A DNA stretch of 64,000 nt from Pseudomonas putida (GTDB lineage: Bacteria > Pseudomonadota > Gammaproteobacteria > Pseudomonadales > Pseudomonadaceae), in assembly GCA_029953615.1 (NCBI GenBank), contig CP124529.1:620001-684000 (forward strand), given 5' to 3'. The position numbers and the translations under genes are program-made. The notes under the pieces are model-generated. The model had not been told where the DNA came from. It made no database searches and worked only from the letters and a program-made list of their open reading frames with translations. Below, piece after piece: positions 28,384 to 37,948 of the stretch (position 1 is the stretch's first letter; each line of letters opens with the position of its first letter).

Positions 28384-28716
28384 TCAAACCGGCATCTGCA
28401 TGATGTCCTGGTACGCCTGGACCAGCTTGTTGCGTACCTGGGTCAGGGCCTGCATCGACACGCTGGCCTTTTGCGAAGCGATCATCACGTCGGTCAGGTC
28501 GACGCCACTCTTGCCGATCTCGAAAGCGTTGGCCAGCTGGGTCGAAGCCTGCTGCGTCTCATGCACCTTGCCGATGGCCTGGCCGAGCATGTCGGCAAAG
28601 GTACTTTGCCCCGGTGCCAGCTCGGGGGCTGCAGCCACCTTGGGCAGCGACATGGCATCGGCCTGCATGGCCCGCATGTCCAACATCAGACGATTGAATT
28701 CAACACCTTGGCTCAT
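28384..28716 (-). CDS. fliE: Flagellar hook-basal body protein FliE
   Basis: FliE joins the MS-ring to the rod and is an early export substrate. The 110-residue protein ([18 protein letters not shown]...) has the family's conserved C-terminal region ([37 protein letters not shown]). The ATG at 28716 has GAGAGAAGGG just upstream; the in-frame extension toward the REP element is not coding. It is the first gene of fliEFGHIJ, with a sigma-54 promoter 62 bases upstream. Confidence 0.95.
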   Translation of the reverse strand: MSQGVEFNRLMLDMRAMQADAMSLPKVAAAPELAPGQSTFADMLGQAIGKVHETQQASTQLANAFEIGKSGVDLTDVMIASQKASVSMQALTQVRNKLVQAYQDIMQMPV

Positions 28717-28777
28717 GACCCTTCTCTCTCCTGCGGCCGCATTTTTTTGACAGTCATGCGGCGAATAGCCAACCTGA

Positions 28778-28793
28778 AGCAACAAAGGTGCCA
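28778..28793 (-). promoter_or_regulatory. Sigma-54 promoter of fliEFGHIJ
   Basis: On the minus strand: TGGCACCTTTGTTGCT, close to consensus with GG-N10-GC spacing. Transcription would start near 28767. The leader contains GTCAAAAAAA (28742-28751 region), resembling half of the FleQ site described in P. aeruginosa, where FleQ binds downstream of this promoter. Confidence 0.85.
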
Positions 28794-28814
28794 GCCTTGG
28801 CGAGCAACGCGATT

Positions 28815-28905
28815 CCTGTGGGCGCGGGCGTGCCCGCGAACACCGGCGCAGCCGGTGCCAGCCACCGCGTCGAATTCTTCGCGGGCACGCCCGCTCCCAC
28901 ACAGG
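28815..28905. repeat. REP doublet between fliE promoter and fleR
   Basis: Inverted REP units (GGGCGCGGGCGTGCCCGCGA and TTCTTCGCGGGCACGCCCGC) with the same small palindrome in the spacer, CACCGGCGCAGCCGGTG, as in the motD-parC doublet. They lie between the fleR stop codon and the fliE promoter. Confidence 0.85.
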
Positions 28906-28934
28906 GGCCGTGCCAGCAGCGAGATATTTGCCCG

Positions 28935-30291
28935 TCAGCCGAACAGGCTGGCCTCGACGTCAAACCCGGCATCACGCATCTGCGCCAGCTTGTAGCGCAA
29001 GGTACGCTGGGCTGATCCCCAGGCGTTCGGCCGCCTCTTTGCGCCTGCCACGCTCGGCGCGCAGGGTGTCGATGATCATCTGGTACTCATGGCGACGCAT
29101 GTCATCGCCGAGCCCGCCTGCGTCGGCCGCGACCTCGGGTGATGGTTCGATAGCGGCCGACAATGGAATGGCACCTGCCAGACAAAAATCCGCCGCCTCG
29201 ATCACCCCGCCCTGCTGCAGGATCAGCGCCCGCTGCAAGGCGTTGTCCAGTTCGCGCACATTGCCCGGCCAGGCATGCGCCTGCAGGCTGGCCCGAGCCT
29301 GGGCTGACAGGCGCACCGGGGCGTGCTTCATCTTGGCCACATGACGCGCCAACAGGCGCTCGGCCAGTTGCAGGATGTCACCCGGGCGTTCTCGCAGCGG
29401 GCGCCAGGCCAGGGGGAACACCGACAGGCGGTAGTACAGGTCTTCACGGAAGCGCCCGGCTGCCACTTCACCAGCCAGGTCACGGTTGGTGGTGGCCAGC
29501 ACGCGGATGTCCAGGCTGATCGGCTTGCGCCCGCCTACCCGTTCAACCTCACGTTCTTGCAGCACGCGCAGCAGCTTGGCCTGCAAGGCCATTGGCATTT
29601 CCGAAATTTCATCGAGCAGCAGGGTGCCACCTTCGGCCTGCTCGAACTTGCCGGCCTGGGCGGCTATGGCACCGGTGAAGGCGCCCTTCTCGTGGCCGAA
29701 CAGGGTGGCCTCGAGCATGTTGTCAGGGATGGCCGCACAGTTGATCGCCACGAACGGCTGCGCCGCCCGCGGCGACTGCTGGTGAATGAAGCGCGCCAGC
29801 ACTTCCTTGCCGGTGCCGGACTCGCCGGAAATCAGCACGGTCGAGTCACTGCGCGCCACCCGTGCAGCCAGCTCCAGCAACTGGCGGCTGGCCGGTTCGC
29901 AGGCCACCGGCCCCTCCTCGTCAGCCACGCGCCCGGCAGCATGTCGCTCGACCAGGCGGAGCAGGGCCTTGGGCTCGAACGGCTTGACCAGGTAATCGGC
30001 GGCGCCCTGGCGCATGGCCTCGACCGCGCGCTCCACCGCGGCGTGCGCGGTCATCAGCAACACCGGCAACTGTGGTTGCTGGCGACGTAGCCGGGCGAGC
30101 AGTTGATGCCCGTCCATGCCCGGCATGTTCACATCGCTGACCACCAGGCTGAAGGCATCCTCCAGCACCGCTTCCAGCGCTTCTTCGGCACTGCCCACCG
30201 CCTGGTAGGCGAAACCGCCGATTTCCAACGTATCCCCCAACGCCTGGCGCAATACGCGGTCGTCCTCGACCAGCAGCACCTTGATCGCCAT
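28935..30291 (-). CDS. fleR: Sigma-54 response regulator FleR (one-base frameshift near C-terminus)
   Basis: FleR activates the mid-class flagellar promoters with sigma-54 after phosphorylation by FleS. The receiver domain has D53 ([12 protein letters not shown]) and K103 (LVKPF). The AAA+ domain has Walker A around K162 (GESGTGKE) and the sigma-54 contact loop GAFTGA at 203-208. The Fis-type helix-turn-helix is interrupted: one extra base at 29007-29008 turns [18 protein letters not shown] into another frame. Corrected length is about 451 residues, with the stop at 28935. The start overlaps the fleS stop (TAATG). Confidence 0.95.
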
Positions 30292-31508
30292 TACACGCCC
30301 TCCGCCAGTTGCCCGTCGATCAACGGCAGCTCCACCCGCACGCAGGTGCCACGGCCGACCTTCGAGCGCAGGCCGAGCGTGCCCTGGTGTGCGCGCACCA
30401 CGGCCTTGACCACGGCCAGGCCCAGGCCGGTGCCAGTGGCCTTGGTGGTCAGGAACGGCTCGCCCAGGCGGCCGAGCAGATCGGCGTCAATACCACTGCC
30501 GGCATCGCTCACGCACAGGTGCAGGCTGCGTGAGCGGCGGAACAGGTGCACTTTCAGCCGCGCCGGGCCATCGCTCGCCTGCAGGGCATTCTCGATCAGG
30601 TTGAGCAAGGCACCGACCAGGGTGTCGCGGTTGCACAGCAGCTCACCCAGGTGGCTGTCGCACTGCCAGCGCACGGCGTGCCCTTGCACATGCGCCTGGG
30701 CGGCCTGCTGCAGGGCCTGGAACAAGGCTTTCGGAGTGACCCGGTCACCCATCGGCAGCTCGCCACGGGCGAACACCAGCATGTCGCGCACCTGGTGCTC
30801 CAGTTCGTGCAGGCGCTCTTTCAGGGTACCGGCGAAGCGTTGGCGGGTTTCCGGGTTCAGGTCCTGTTCGGGGTCGGCCAGGTGACTGGCATAGAGCATG
30901 GCCGCCGACAGTGGCGTGCGGATCTGGTGCGCCAGCGAGGCGACCATACGCCCCAGTGATGACAGCCGCTCGTGGCGGGCCAGTTGGTCTTGCAGGCGAC
31001 GGGTTTCGGTCAGGTCATTGAGCAGCACCAACTGGCCGGGCTCGGCATCCAGTGAACGAGTGGCGATGGACAGGCGGCGACCGTCGCGCAGCGAGACTTC
31101 GTGGCCGTCGTCCTTGCGCGGGGCAAAGCTGCGGGCAATCACCTGGCGCCACAACTGGCCGACCAGCGGCTCGCCGAGCAATTCGCACGCGGCCGGGTTG
31201 GCTTCGCGCACCAGGCCCTGGCCATCGATCACGATAACCCCGCCGGGCAACAGGTCCAGCAGGTTCTGCAGGCGGTTGGCCAGGCGTTCCTTTTCGCTGA
31301 GCTCGTCCATGCGCTGGGCGCTGACCACCGCCAGTTCGCCCTTGAGCTGACTGACCCGGGCTTCGAGCAGGCTGTAGGACTGGCTCAGCTGGCTGGATAC
31401 CTGATTGAACAGGGCGAAGGCTTGCTCGACACCCTGGCGGCTTTCCTGCTCGACCGGGGTTTGCCCCTGCGCAACGGGGGCTCGGGATAGATGGGCGGCC
31501 TGGGGCAT
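30291..31508 (-). CDS. fleS: Flagellar two-component sensor kinase FleS
   Basis: FleS is a soluble histidine kinase; no membrane segment is visible. The 405-residue protein has an N-terminal coiled coil (about 30-85), a PAS domain (LLDLLPGGVIVIDGQGLVRE, NPAACELLGEPL), the HisKA domain with H194 (SLAHQIRTPLSA), and a HATPase domain (LLNLIENALQAS, DAGSGID, TGLGLAVV). It is transcribed with fleR from a sigma-54 promoter and sits next to fleQ, as in other pseudomonads. Confidence 0.95.
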   Translation of the reverse strand: MPQAAHLSRAPVAQGQTPVEQESRQGVEQAFALFNQVSSQLSQSYSLLEARVSQLKGELAVVSAQRMDELSEKERLANRLQNLLDLLPGGVIVIDGQGLVREANPAACELLGEPLVGQLWRQVIARSFAPRKDDGHEVSLRDGRRLSIATRSLDAEPGQLVLLNDLTETRRLQDQLARHERLSSLGRMVASLAHQIRTPLSAAMLYASHLADPEQDLNPETRQRFAGTLKERLHELEHQVRDMLVFARGELPMGDRVTPKALFQALQQAAQAHVQGHAVRWQCDSHLGELLCNRDTLVGALLNLIENALQASDGPARLKVHLFRRSRSLHLCVSDAGSGIDADLLGRLGEPFLTTKATGTGLGLAVVKAVVRAHQGTLGLRSKVGRGTCVRVELPLIDGQLAEGV

Positions 31509-31561
31509 CTTGCTCTCTCGCGTGGCTGACCGTCATAAAAACGGTGTGGTGCGAGGGGTGT

Positions 31562-31577
31562 AGCAATAGCCGTGCCG
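31562..31577 (-). promoter_or_regulatory. Sigma-54 promoter of fleSR
   Basis: On the minus strand: CGGCACGGCTATTGCT, GG-N10-GC, with a full GGCACG and TTGC match. The start would be near 31551. The leader includes GTCATAAAAACGG at 31532-31544, a possible FleQ half-site just downstream, the position FleQ uses at fleSR in P. aeruginosa. Confidence 0.82.
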
Positions 31578-31592
31578 GAGATAGGGATTTGG

Positions 31593-31710
31593 GTTGGCTG
31601 TGCCGGCCTCTTCGCGGGCATGCCCGCTCCCACAGGGATATCACCGGATTCAAGCCGTGCATCGTTCCTGTGGGAGCGGGCGCGCCCGCGAAGAGGCCGG
31701 CGCAGCCAAC
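31593..31710. repeat. Long REP doublet between fleS promoter and fleQ
   Basis: Inverted arms of about 40 bases, running from GTTGGCTGTGCCGGCCTCTT to its mate AAGAGGCCGGCGCAGCCAAC with few mismatches, contain the REP cores. They separate the fleSR promoter from the fleQ stop codon. Confidence 0.87.
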
Positions 31711-31719
31711 CGCCAGGCG

Positions 31720-33195
<1,476 letters not shown>

Positions 33196-33298
33196 GCAAT
33201 AGCAACTTCCCTAGTCATATCGGCGCCCGAAGGCGTGCTCGACATCATTCCGACTGAATGGTCAGTGTTCGGACGTCTGAAATTCGAAAACAGCCACT

Positions 33299-33327
33299 AG
33301 TAAAGTCAAAAAGGCCCGCACAGTCAA
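33299..33327 (-). promoter_or_regulatory. Possible sigma-70 promoter of fleQ
   Basis: On the minus strand TTGACT and TTTACT are separated by 17 bases. No sigma-54 or sigma-28 element is seen in this gap, consistent with fleQ being a class I gene read by the housekeeping sigma factor. The -10 hexamer is a poor match. Confidence 0.4.
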
Positions 33328-33360
33328 ATTTATGGCGCCTTTTGTTCAGTTGTGCGCATC

Positions 33361-33654
33361 TTAACTGAACAGATGGTAAACCTTCGAAGCATTTTTCGCC
33401 TGATTGATCTGCATCATCTCTTCGGCAATTGCCTGGCGTTCGCCGGTTGTCACATCAATCAGATTGCGGTAGACCTCCAGCACCCCCTCCAGCTTCTCGC
33501 GCAGCAACGCCTGGTCCAGCGCGTGGGTCGCCAGCACCTCGTCGATGCACGCACGGCAGGCCACATCCAGCTTGGCAATGGCATCCCAGTCACGTTCGCC
33601 CAAGGCGCCGATCAGGGCATCGCAGGTGTCGTCGAGGCGTTGCAGTGCGGTCAC
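33361..33654 (-). CDS. fliT: Flagellar export chaperone FliT
   Basis: This small helical protein of 97 residues starts MTALQRLDDTCDALIGALGE. Its position right after fliS and fliD identifies it as FliT (also called FleP in P. aeruginosa literature), the likely chaperone for the filament cap FliD. Sequence conservation in this family is low, so the call leans on size and context. It starts 16 bases after the fliS stop codon. Confidence 0.8.
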   Translation of the reverse strand: MTALQRLDDTCDALIGALGERDWDAIAKLDVACRACIDEVLATHALDQALLREKLEGVLEVYRNLIDVTTGERQAIAEEMMQINQAKNASKVYHLFS

Positions 33655-33670
33655 GGTGTTCTCCTTGCCG

Positions 33671-34072
33671 TCAGCTGGCAGGCTGGGTGTCGGCGATACC
33701 GTCCCAACCGCTCTTCACGGTAATCAGCAACTGGGCAACCTCGTCGATGATGCTTGCATCGTTGTCGACGTTGGCCTGCATCAGGCGATTGGTCATGTAG
33801 ACATACAGGGCGTCGAGCTTCTCGACATACTCCGGGTTTTCGCTTTTTTCGGGCGACAAACCATCACGCAGGCCGATGATGATATCGATCGCCTTGCCGA
33901 GCATCAGGCCCTTCTCCGCGATGTCGCCGCGCGCCATGGCACCCTTGGCCTGTGCCATGCGATCGAGGCCGCCTTCCATCAGCATCTGCACCAGGCGGTG
34001 GGGCGTGGCTTCGGAAATCTGGGCATGGGAATTGACCTTCTGGTACTGACGAAGGGCTCTCATGGGATTCAT
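33671..34072 (-). CDS. fliS: Flagellin export chaperone FliS
   Basis: FliS binds the C-terminus of flagellin and prevents premature assembly. The 133-residue protein has the family N-terminus ALRQYQKVNSHAQISEATPH, then RLVQMLMEGGLDRMAQAKGA, and an LDALYVYMTNRLMQAN segment. A sigma-28 promoter lies 44 bases upstream, in the gap after fliD, so fliST can be expressed with flagellin. Confidence 0.96.
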   Translation of the reverse strand: MNPMRALRQYQKVNSHAQISEATPHRLVQMLMEGGLDRMAQAKGAMARGDIAEKGLMLGKAIDIIIGLRDGLSPEKSENPEYVEKLDALYVYMTNRLMQANVDNDASIIDEVAQLLITVKSGWDGIADTQPAS

Positions 34073-34115
34073 CTTGCGACCTCGTGACGGGCAGGCTTAA
34101 AGGGAGATATTCCTT

Positions 34116-34142
34116 GTATCGGGCAGGCGGCGGAAAACTTTA
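34116..34142 (-). promoter_or_regulatory. Sigma-28 (FliA) promoter of fliST
   Basis: On the minus strand: TAAAGTTT-N11-CCCGATAC. The -35 box and the spacing match the consensus TAAAGTTT-N11-GCCGATAA exactly, and the -10 box differs at two positions. The start would be near 34109, leaving a leader of about 37 bases before fliS. Confidence 0.72.
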
Positions 34143-34154
34143 CCGGCCGATGAC

Positions 34155-34184
34155 ATGAAGCCGGGCATCATGCCCGGACTTCAT
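34155..34184 (-). terminator. Hairpin between fliD and fliS
   Basis: The arms ATGAAGCCGGGCA and TGCCCGGACTTCAT pair with one bulged base around a 3-base loop, 15 bases after the fliD stop codon. There is no T-run on the minus strand, so it may stabilise or only partly end the fliD transcript before the fliST promoter. Confidence 0.4.
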
Positions 34185-34198
34185 GCAATGTTCACGGA

Positions 34199-35590
34199 TT
34201 AATCGTCGCTATTGGCTTTGTTCAGAGCGTTGAGGGTACTCAGCACCGAGTTCTGCTGCTGGCGCAGCTGGGTGACCAGGGTATCCATGTTGTTGTACTT
34301 GTCCTGCAGGCTCTTTTGCAGGGCTTCCATGCGCGCATCAAGGGTGTCCTGTTCGGTCTTGAGCTTGGTCAGGCTCTCGCTGAGGGTCTTGGAACGCTCG
34401 GCAAGGGTACCGGTGCTGGCCTTGGCAAACGGCTCGGTCACCTTTTGCAAACGGGCCAACAGGCCGTCCTTGCCATTGAAGATACTGGTCAGGTCGGCCG
34501 CGTTGCTGGTAGCCGCCTTGTCCCACTTCTTGTCGTCCAGGCTCAGCAGGCCGCCGTCCTGGGATGAAGTTACGCCGAACGCGGCAAGGGACTTCAGTGT
34601 GCCCTTGCCGGATACGGCATTGAGCTCCTCACGAATGGACGTCATCAATGCACGCATCGACGCATCACCCGTCAGCGCTGCCGCAGTCATGGAACCATCG
34701 GCATTCTTGGTGACTTTGGTTTCCGTGTTGAGCACCGTCAGCAACGCATTGTAGGTATCGATGAACCCCTTGAGACCGGATTTCAGCGCGGTGCTGCTGG
34801 TACTCAGCGAGAGCACGGTGGGCGTCAGCTCCCCGCTGGTGGCGTTTTTCGGAGACGTACCGACCAGCTTGATGTTCAGGCCGCTGACCGCATCCGTGAT
34901 GTCATTGGTCTTGGACTTCATGGCAATGCCATCAAGCGTGTATTCCGCATCCGTTGGCGGATCGATGACGGTGTAACCGGTATCGATGCCGGAGTTTCCC
35001 GAAAGGGTGATATCGGAACCTTCACCCATCTTGGTCGAGGTGATGATCAAACGCGAGCCGGAGGCATCCGTCAGCACGTTGGCACTCAGGCCCGCCACGC
35101 CGAACTGGCTGTTGATGCTGTCGCGCACTTGCTGCAGTGTCGCGCCCGGGGGAACACTGAGGTCGTAATCCTTGCCACTCTGGCTGATCTTCAAGGTGGT
35201 CGGAGTGGAGCCGGAATTGACTACCGAGCCGGCGCCGCCCGCATAAACCTTGGTCGACACTTTCGAGGCGGTCGCAAGCTTGCTGACCACCAACGAGAAC
35301 GAACCGTTGGCCGCACCCGTGCCCATGGTCACGGTCGCAACCTTCTCATCCGAGGACTTCAGGCTAAGACCACCGAAACTGTTGGTATCGGTCATGTTGG
35401 TCAAGGCGCCGCGGAAGGCATCCAGGGCTGCCTGAATCTTGCCGATCGAGGACAACGTGGTGGTTGCCTTCAGCGTTTGGGTATTGATCTGCGCCTGCTT
35501 CGGCGCCTTCTGCGCGGCCACCAGGGAATCCACGATCGCCTGGGTATCGATGCCCGAGCCAATACCGCTGACTGTTGTACCTGCCATCAT
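34199..35590 (-). CDS. fliD: Flagellar filament cap protein FliD
   Basis: FliD caps the growing filament and guides flagellin folding. The 463-residue protein begins MMAGTTVSGIGSGIDTQAIV, the typical FliD N-terminus, and ends with a long coiled coil (LAERSKTLSESLTKLKTEQD onward). Two adjacent ATG codons follow AAGGAG, so the start may be one codon later. A sigma-54-like element lies about 63 bases upstream. Confidence 0.96.
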   Translation of the reverse strand: MMAGTTVSGIGSGIDTQAIVDSLVAAQKAPKQAQINTQTLKATTTLSSIGKIQAALDAFRGALTNMTDTNSFGGLSLKSSDEKVATVTMGTGAANGSFSLVVSKLATASKVSTKVYAGGAGSVVNSGSTPTTLKISQSGKDYDLSVPPGATLQQVRDSINSQFGVAGLSANVLTDASGSRLIITSTKMGEGSDITLSGNSGIDTGYTVIDPPTDAEYTLDGIAMKSKTNDITDAVSGLNIKLVGTSPKNATSGELTPTVLSLSTSSTALKSGLKGFIDTYNALLTVLNTETKVTKNADGSMTAAALTGDASMRALMTSIREELNAVSGKGTLKSLAAFGVTSSQDGGLLSLDDKKWDKAATSNAADLTSIFNGKDGLLARLQKVTEPFAKASTGTLAERSKTLSESLTKLKTEQDTLDARMEALQKSLQDKYNNMDTLVTQLRQQQNSVLSTLNALNKANSDD

Positions 35591-35652
35591 TGCTCTCCTT
35601 GTTCAGTAGCTGCCGGATCCTTGGCGAATAAATCCATCAAAAAGTCGACAGC

Positions 35653-35668
35653 AACAAAAATCATGCCA
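35653..35668 (-). promoter_or_regulatory. Probable sigma-54 promoter of fliD
   Basis: On the minus strand: TGGCATGATTTTTGTT, with -24 GG and a -12 GT instead of GC at the correct 10-base spacing. In P. aeruginosa fliDS is FleQ/sigma-54 dependent, which supports the call, but the -12 mismatch lowers confidence. Confidence 0.5.
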
Positions 35669-35670
35669 GC

Positions 35671-36022
35671 CTATGCCTGACCGTCGAACAGCAGGCTGCC
35701 GGCTTCACTGAGGCTTTGTGCAAGCTTCAGTGCGGTTTCCGACGGAAGCTGGCGAATGACCTCACCCGATTCGGTAGCGATCACTTTGACCACGACCCGA
35801 CCGGTGGAATCATCAATGGAAAAATCCAGCTGACGCTGGCTCGACTGGACAAAATCGCGGATTTCGCCAACCGCTTTTTCCAGCTCTTCACGCGAGTGTG
35901 GCTGATTATCGGGGGCTGCTGCCTCCTGCACCTTGGCAGGCTGCACCGGGTCCCGATCAGCGACTGGCGCCGGGGGCAACGCAGAGGGGTACACCTGGCT
36001 CAGCTTGCACACTCATGTCCAT
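35671..36022 (-). CDS. flaG: Flagellar protein FlaG (apparent one-base frameshift at N-terminus)
   Basis: FlaG is a small protein that affects filament length and lies between flagellin and FliD in many polar flagellates. The core (DFVQSSQRQLDFSIDDSTGR, VVVKVIATESGEVIRQLPSE) is a typical FlaG domain. The well-spaced start (GAGGAG, then ATG at 36022) reads MDMSV and then loses frame; removing C at 36008 gives MDMSVKLSQVYPSALPPAP and 116 residues. Otherwise translation would need the GTG at 36012 (113 residues), which has no good ribosome site. Confidence 0.9.
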
Positions 36023-36041
36023 GTTTCGAACTCCTCAAGTC

Positions 36042-36083
36042 AAAAAGGGTGAAAGGGCACGTAAACGCACCCTTTCACCCTTT
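36042..36083 (-). terminator. Intrinsic terminator of fliC
   Basis: Arms AAAGGGTGAAAGGG and CCCTTTCACCCTTT (14 bp perfect) flank a 12-base loop and are followed on the minus strand by TTTTTGACTT. It starts about 16 bases after the fliC stop codon. Confidence 0.85.
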
Positions 36084-36098
36084 ACTCAGGCGCCTGAA

Positions 36099-37539
36099 TT
36101 ACTGGAGCAGTTTCAGGACCGAGGATGGCAGCTGGTTGGCCTGCGACAGGATCGCGGTGGAAGCCTGCTGCAGAGTCTGCTGCTTGGTCAGCTCGGCAGT
36201 TTCCGAAGCGAAGTCCACGTCCTGCACGGTGGAGCGGGCAGCGGTGGAGTTCTTCTGGATGTTCTGCAGGTTGTCGACGGTGGTTTGCAGACGGTTCTGA
36301 GTAGCACCCAGGCCCGAACGGACGCTGTCGATCGAACCGATGGCCTTATCGATAACGGCCAGGGCGTTCTGAGCGTTGGTTGCATCAGTCACGTCGGTTT
36401 GGGAGATGGTTGTCTTTGCGGAGCTGGCAGCAGTACCTGCACCAAAGACGCCAGTAACACCAGCACCCGTCAACGCGTAGCCTTTGGCCGAATCCAGCGA
36501 CACAGCGCCAGTGGCGATCATGTCGGCAGCAGTCAAGGCAGTACCAGTGGCAGCATAGTTGCCGGAACCATCACGAGTGTTGATTTCAATACCAGCCTGA
36601 GCACCGGCATCGCTGGCGCTGAACTTGAGGTTTTCACCCGTATCGGACTTAACCGACAGCGCACCGCTCGACTCGTCGTAGTTAACGCTAATGCCCAGCT
36701 TGGCAGCGTTGGATTTGAGTTGATCAGCCAGACCTGCGGTGTCGGTAACACCCACGAAATTGACCGACTGACCACCGACATCCAGAGTGAAGTTGGCCGA
36801 CGCCGGGGTAGCAGCTGCAATGGCAGCCTTGTCGACAGTCAGAGCCACTTCTGTGCTGGCGGTAGCGGAGAGACCGCCAACAGCACCATTCAGCTGAGCT
36901 GCCATGGTTTTAGCCGAAGCCGCAAGTCCGATCGTGACGTCTTTGGTCTGACCATTACCAGTGACAGTGATCAAGCCACCAGCCACGCCAGTGCCCGGGG
37001 TAATAGCATGTGCTCTTGATCTGCTGGGAACCAATGTTCTTGGCAGAAACGTTGTCCAGAGTCAGGTTGATGGTTTCGTTGGCGTTGGCGCCGACCTGGA
37101 TGGCCTTGGTGCCGTACGAGCCGTCCAGCAGCTTTTGGCCACCGAAGGTGGTGGTTTCCGAGATACGGTTCAGCTCAGCGGTCAGAGCCTGGTATTCGTC
37201 GTTGTTCGACTTACGGTCGTCGGCGCTCAGCGAGCCAGTAGCCGAGGACAGGGCCAGGGTACGCATTTTCTGCAGGATGTCGGTCGAAGCCTGCATTGCA
37301 CCTTCAGCGGTCTGAGCGATCGAGATACCGTCGTTGGCGTTCTTCACAGCCTGGCCCAGGCCGTTGATCTGGCTGGTCAGGCGGTTGGCGATCTGCAGGC
37401 CGGCGGCGTCGTCTTTGGCGCTGTTGATGCGCAGACCCGAGGACAGACGCTGCATCGAAGTGGTCTGAGCGTTGCTGGCCTTGGTCAGGTTGCCCTGAGT
37501 AGTGATCGACGCAATGTTGGTGTTAACGGTTAACGGCAT
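36099..37539 (-). CDS. fliC: Flagellin FliC (one-base frameshift)
   Basis: Flagellin is the filament subunit. The N-terminal D0/D1 region is classic ([40 protein letters not shown]), as is the C-terminus ([30 protein letters not shown]). The frame breaks at QQIKST, where one base of 37008-37009 is extra; corrected, [11 protein letters not shown] follows and the protein has about 479 residues. The centre (about 170-380) is the variable surface domain, rich in Ala, Thr and Gly. Expression is from a sigma-28 promoter with a leader of about 70 bases and ends at a strong terminator. Confidence 0.96.
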
Positions 37540-37618
37540 GACGAAATCCTCGTTGGATGGGTACTGCGGCTTCCGGCCTTGGCAACCGCCGGATTGGCCT
37601 AGAGAACCTTCGTAATAG

Positions 37619-37645
37619 TTATCGTCGGGTGCGCGGGTTGCTTGA
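37619..37645 (-). promoter_or_regulatory. Sigma-28 (FliA) promoter of fliC
   Basis: On the minus strand: TCAAG, 16 bases, CGATAA, the same geometry as TAAAG-TTT-N11-GC-CGATAA. The predicted start is near 37612, about 73 bases before the fliC ATG. FliA control of flagellin is established for Pseudomonas. Confidence 0.75.
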
Positions 37646-37772
37646 GGGCCTTTTTGAAAAAAAAATGCTGGCATGGGGCCAGCCCTGAGAAATCAAGGGC
37701 TTAAGGGCAGTTTATTGGCGTCAAAAACCGTGCGTGAACAGGCGAAATGCCATATCAGGAGCATCACCCTCC

Positions 37773-37861
37773 CCTGTGGGAGCGGGCGCGCCCGCGAAGA
37801 AGGCAACGCGATGGATGGCACCAGCTTCGACGGTGTTCGCGGGCATGCCCGCTCCCACAGA
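37773..37861. repeat. REP doublet between KAS III gene and fliC
   Basis: Inverted REP units CCTGTGGGAGCGGGCGCGCC and TTCGCGGGCATGCCCGCTCC with a 35-40 base spacer. In the 409-bp gap between fliC and the KAS III gene I see only the fliC promoter and leader, this doublet and the terminator at 37897. Confidence 0.85.
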
Positions 37862-37896
37862 AACTGCGTGCCAGCCACGATTTTCTTTCGGGCATG

Positions 37897-37934
37897 AAAA
37901 AAGCGCCGGGCGGTGGTCGCCGGGCGCTTTTTTT
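37897..37934. terminator. Bidirectional-type terminator hairpin before the KAS III stop
   Basis: AAAAAAGCGCC-G-GGCG pairs with CGCC-G-GGCGCTTTTTTT around a GTGGT loop, with one G-G mismatch. The A-run and T-run flanks allow termination in either direction; on the minus strand it ends the KAS III transcript 14 bases after its stop codon. Confidence 0.82.
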
Positions 37935-37948
37935 GGGACTGCTGGGGA

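Noticed and set aside
34155..34184. fliD-fliS hairpin as a strong intrinsic terminator
   Set aside because: No T-run follows it on the transcribed strand, so only a weak role is supported.
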